Source: Betaproteobacteria bacterium (lineage in GTDB: Bacteria > Pseudomonadota > Gammaproteobacteria > Burkholderiales > Ferrovaceae). Taken from it: DNA of 10,667 bases. Of this stretch, positions 8,213 to 10,667 are shown piece after piece. The DNA lies in NCBI GenBank assembly GCA_028870615.1, contig JAGWPH010000021.1:1-10667 (forward strand). The letters are read 5' to 3'. Below the pieces are notes generated by a model. The model was not told where the DNA came from. It made no database searches and worked only from the letters and a program-made list of their open reading frames with translations. The position numbers and the translations under genes were made by a program. The number at the start of each line of letters is the position of its first letter. The stretch's first letter is position 1.

Positions 8213-10667
8213 TCAGTAACCTCTTTTCTGCAACGCAAGTCGACCCAGCGGAGTGACTGGATTGTCATGGGGTACGATCCAGTGAAAGCTCGCGAGCCAG
8301 GGGGCCAAAGCCGCAGCCGGCAAGGGCCTGGACAGTGCATAACCCTGCCCTTCATCCGCACCCAGAAGGCTTGCCACCTCCACCAGTTCAGGATTCTCCA
8401 GGCCTTCTACGATGACGCGCAGCTTGAGGCTTTTGGCCAGGCGCACCAGGCCGGAAACGAAGTCAATCACCCGCTCAGGATCCTTGGCGATTTCGCGAAC
8501 CAGCCCCTGGTCAATCTTGACGGTGCTAAAGGGCAAATGGCGCAGGCGCAACAAGGAGCTGTAGCCGGCACCGAGGTCATCCATCACAAGGTGTACTCCC
8601 TGTGCCGCCAAGGTCACCAGGGTGACACGGGCCGCTTCGAGATCATGAAATTCTGCATCTTCCAGTACTTCAAGTTCCAGCCGTCGTGCCGGAATGCCCT
8701 GGCGCTGCAATGCCTGTTCCACCCATTGCGCGCATTCTGCCTCAATCAGCACTGCTGGGGGCAGATTCAGTGAGACGATCAGGTCCGGATACCGCCTCAG
8801 CTGAGACAGATGAGCGAGCGCCTGATCCAGGCCTCTTTGAAACAGAAGCACCAGTTCGCGTGTTCCAAATCCGGACAGAAAGATTGCAGGGCTGGCCAGG
8901 GTGCCGTCCGCCATCTTCAAGCGGGCCAGGGCTTCAACTTTGGTCGGTTTACCGGTCGTAAGATCCACAATGGGCTGATACTCCATCATCAGTCCATCGT
9001 TTTCAAGAATACGGCGAAACATGCGCCGTTGATCCGCCGATTGGTAAACAAGATTGGGTCGATATAAACGCTGCCTGGCTTGGCTGAGCAAATGGCCGAT
9101 GGATTGAAAGAACAGCTGGGTTTCGGCCGACTCGAACTGACCAGGATGGTGCCCAAATACCCCCAGAGCCGCAGCAATGCGACCCTGACCGTCGGTGATC
9201 GGCACAAATACGGCGCTTCGAATCTCCGAGTTGTGCGCAGATTCTCGCAGATGGGACAAATGGCGCTCGGTGGCATAGCTCGCATTGGTTTCGATCTGCT
9301 CCGTCTGCCAGATGCGCATATGTGCAGGGCGAAGGGACTGGCCGTCCTGAGCATGCACGAGATGTGGCACCACGCCCGCAGCCTCAAGATCATTGAGGTA
9401 GCGCTCCAGCACGATCGTTTTGAATTCATACACCAGCTTTCCAGAGGTGTCCGGCCGATTAATGGTAGCGGCAATACAGCCTTGTAACTCGGTAATGGAT
9501 TCAAGAAACTCCCGACAGGTGTCCACCCAACTGGTGGCATGCGACAGGCGCAGGGATTGTTGAGCCAGCCAGGATTGCCGCTGCACCATCAGTTGCTGCA
9601 GGGCGCGGATCTGGCTTTGCAGTTCGACGCGCAGGCGCCCAGCGATGACATCCATCACCCGCTGCTTTTCTGAAAGCCGCATGCCCTGCAATTCATGCAA
9701 CCGGTGCTCGACTTGATTCTGATAGGTCTGGATGGCTTCGATCAGCGCCGTGAGATCGAGGCCCACCAGCGTATTGACACGACCCAGGGCTTCGGCAAAA
9801 CCGCGGTGCATGTCTTCGGTCAGATCGGCACGCTGCAGCATCAGGATGTGTCGCTCCAGGCGAGCCATCTGCACCGCCAGATCTTCGGAATCAAGGCGCT
9901 CCAGAAGTGTGGCAATCGTGGCGCGACCGACCCAATCCGAATGGAGTCTCTCCACAAAATCATGGGCCAGCGGAGACAGGGCGTCTTGCAACGGGGCCAA
10001 TAGCGCTGCAGCCTCTGTACCATAAGGCTCGATACTGGGCACTTGAGCCGGTGAAGCGATCAAGTTTCCTTCCCCCCAAATCTGCCACCAGCTACTGCGT
10101 GCTCCTTTATGTGCCTTGAGACCATACATGGCCTCAAACGCATGGCGCATCAACAGGCCGCCATCCCCACCATCGTTGGGATAGAAGGTCAGCCCCAGGG
10201 ATATCTGCACCGTGACGCGATGGGCGTCTGGCAACTCAATTTCGGTAGAGAGAAATTCATGGATGCGCGCGAGACGCGGAAAAAGATCTTCATAGCGCAG
10301 CAAGCCCTCGATCACCAGCACAAATTCATCCCCGCCCGAACGTGCCACAAGATCCGTGTCGCGCAACGCAGAGCGCAACCGCTGCGCCACAATCTTGAGT
10401 AGCCGATCACCCTCCTCCATGCCATGGGCGTCGTTGATGGCCTTGAAATCATCGATGTCAGCAAGACACACTGCCAACAGGGTTTGGTCCTTGCGTGCGC
10501 GCGCCAGGGCTCCCGGGAGGTGCTGATCGAGTGCCAGCCGGTTGGGCAATCCGGTGAGGGCATCGTGGATGGTGAGGTAGCGTTGTTTGTCCTGCTCATG
10601 GACAAGACGGCGCTGCAGAAAGATCCGTTCCAGCCCATGGGAAATGTTGCGTGACAGCTCTTCGAGC
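8213..10667 (-). CDS. GGDEF/EAL cyclic-di-GMP protein with globin-like and GAF-like domains (5' end outside window)
   Basis: Probable dual diguanylate cyclase and cyclic-di-GMP phosphodiesterase. The frame stays open to the window edge with no ATG. A TTG at 10549 is unlikely as the start because it splits the canonical DALTGLPNR motif of GGDEF domains, so the gene is partial here: 817 residues visible, numbered from 10666. GGDEF domain about 33-190: metal/substrate motif DIDDFKAIND (70-79), intact GGDEF (111-115), and an I-site RDTD (102-105) exactly five residues before it. Residues about 217-324 are helical and resemble globin-coupled sensors. A charged coiled linker follows (325-380), then a GAF-like domain (about 384-534). 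The EAL domain (about 557-794) has VEALARL, the Asn of SLNLPP, LEVLE, DDLGAGYSS, VKID, VEGLE and QGY, so it looks catalytically complete. It lies 2 nt upstream of fadE, implying co-transcription with beta-oxidation genes. Placing sensor domains between GGDEF and EAL is uncommon. Confidence 0.93.
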   Translation of the reverse strand, partial: LEELSRNISHGLERIFLQRRLVHEQDKQRYLTIHDALTGLPNRLALDQHLPGALARARKDQTLLAVCLADIDDFKAINDAHGMEEGDRLLKIVAQRLRSALRDTDLVARSGGDEFVLVIEGLLRYEDLFPRLARIHEFLSTEIELPDAHRVTVQISLGLTFYPNDGGDGGLLMRHAFEAMYGLKAHKGARSSWWQIWGEGNLIASPAQVPSIEPYGTEAAALLAPLQDALSPLAHDFVERLHSDWVGRATIATLLERLDSEDLAVQMARLERHILMLQRADLTEDMHRGFAEALGRVNTLVGLDLTALIEAIQTYQNQVEHRLHELQGMRLSEKQRVMDVIAGRLRVELQSQIRALQQLMVQRQSWLAQQSLRLSHATSWVDTCREFLESITELQGCIAATINRPDTSGKLVYEFKTIVLERYLNDLEAAGVVPHLVHAQDGQSLRPAHMRIWQTEQIETNASYATERHLSHLRESAHNSEIRSAVFVPITDGQGRIAAALGVFGHHPGQFESAETQLFFQSIGHLLSQARQRLYRPNLVYQSADQRRMFRRILENDGLMMEYQPIVDLTTGKPTKVEALARLKMADGTLASPAIFLSGFGTRELVLLFQRGLDQALAHLSQLRRYPDLIVSLNLPPAVLIEAECAQWVEQALQRQGIPARRLELEVLEDAEFHDLEAARVTLVTLAAQGVHLVMDDLGAGYSSLLRLRHLPFSTVKIDQGLVREIAKDPERVIDFVSGLVRLAKSLKLRVIVEGLENPELVEVASLLGADEGQGYALSRPLPAAALAPWLASFHWIVPHDNPVTPLGRLALQKRGY
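8219..8225 (-). promoter_or_regulatory. Ribosome binding site of fadE inside the upstream gene
   Basis: AAGAGGT on the minus strand lies in the last codons of the GGDEF/EAL gene. Its GG ends 9 nt before the fadE ATG at 8210. It fixes the fadE start right after the upstream TGA and argues that the short FadE N-terminus is real rather than a mis-called start. Confidence 0.6.

Noticed and set aside
7197..8219. 340-codon plus-strand open frame antisense to fadE
   Set aside because: It lies fully within the fadE coding region on the other strand, has a low-complexity basic composition and shows no domain or convincing ribosome site.
8213..10549. TTG at 10549 as the start of the GGDEF/EAL gene
   Set aside because: The TTG is the Leu codon of the conserved LTGLPNR motif, and the same frame stays open with sensible helical coding sequence to base 10666. 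The true start must lie outside the window.

Overview
The window is a tightly packed, moderately GC-rich bacterial segment with every real gene on the minus strand, so it reads from base 10667 down to about 31. The protein families point to a proteobacterium: an E. coli-type FadD, a FadE-type acyl-CoA dehydrogenase, a FadI/FadJ-like pair, and a tRNA-Phe with encoded CCA. Beta, gamma or Acidithiobacillia are all possible; the genus cannot be fixed from this sequence alone.

Layout in transcription order. (1) 10667-8213: the 3' part of a large cyclic-di-GMP protein. It continues beyond the window edge and has the order GGDEF, globin-like helical domain, coiled linker, GAF-like domain, EAL. (2) 8210-5964: fadE-type acyl-CoA dehydrogenase. 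(3) about 5998-4715: fadI-type thiolase with a TTG start. (4) 4718-2799: fadJ-like enoyl-CoA hydratase/3-hydroxyacyl-CoA dehydrogenase. (5) 2802-1108: fadD long-chain acyl-CoA ligase. (6) 1108-113: an FMN-dependent nitronate monooxygenase-family protein. (7) 147-72: tRNA-Phe(GAA). (8) 65-31: a strong intrinsic terminator. Neighbouring coding genes are 2 nt apart or overlap by 1 to 35 nt, so genes 1-6 look like one translationally coupled operon.

Together the enzymes cover a full fatty-acid beta-oxidation spiral: activation (FadD), the first oxidation (FadE), hydration and second oxidation (FadJ-like), and thiolysis (FadI). An uncharacterised flavoprotein closes the set.

Two parts deserve attention. 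First, a dual GGDEF/EAL protein heads a catabolic operon. Its middle domain resembles globin-coupled sensors but carries Asn where the proximal haem His would be. Second, the last CDS runs into the tRNA-Phe gene, and its TGA stop is formed by U33-G34-A35 of the tRNA anticodon loop. 5' maturation of the tRNA from a read-through transcript would therefore cut the stop codon off the mRNA. The tRNA has its own likely extended -10 promoter inside the CDS.

No mobile element, CRISPR array or riboswitch was seen. Bases 1-30, beyond the terminator, hold nothing recognisable. No gene-free stretch exceeds 300 bases.
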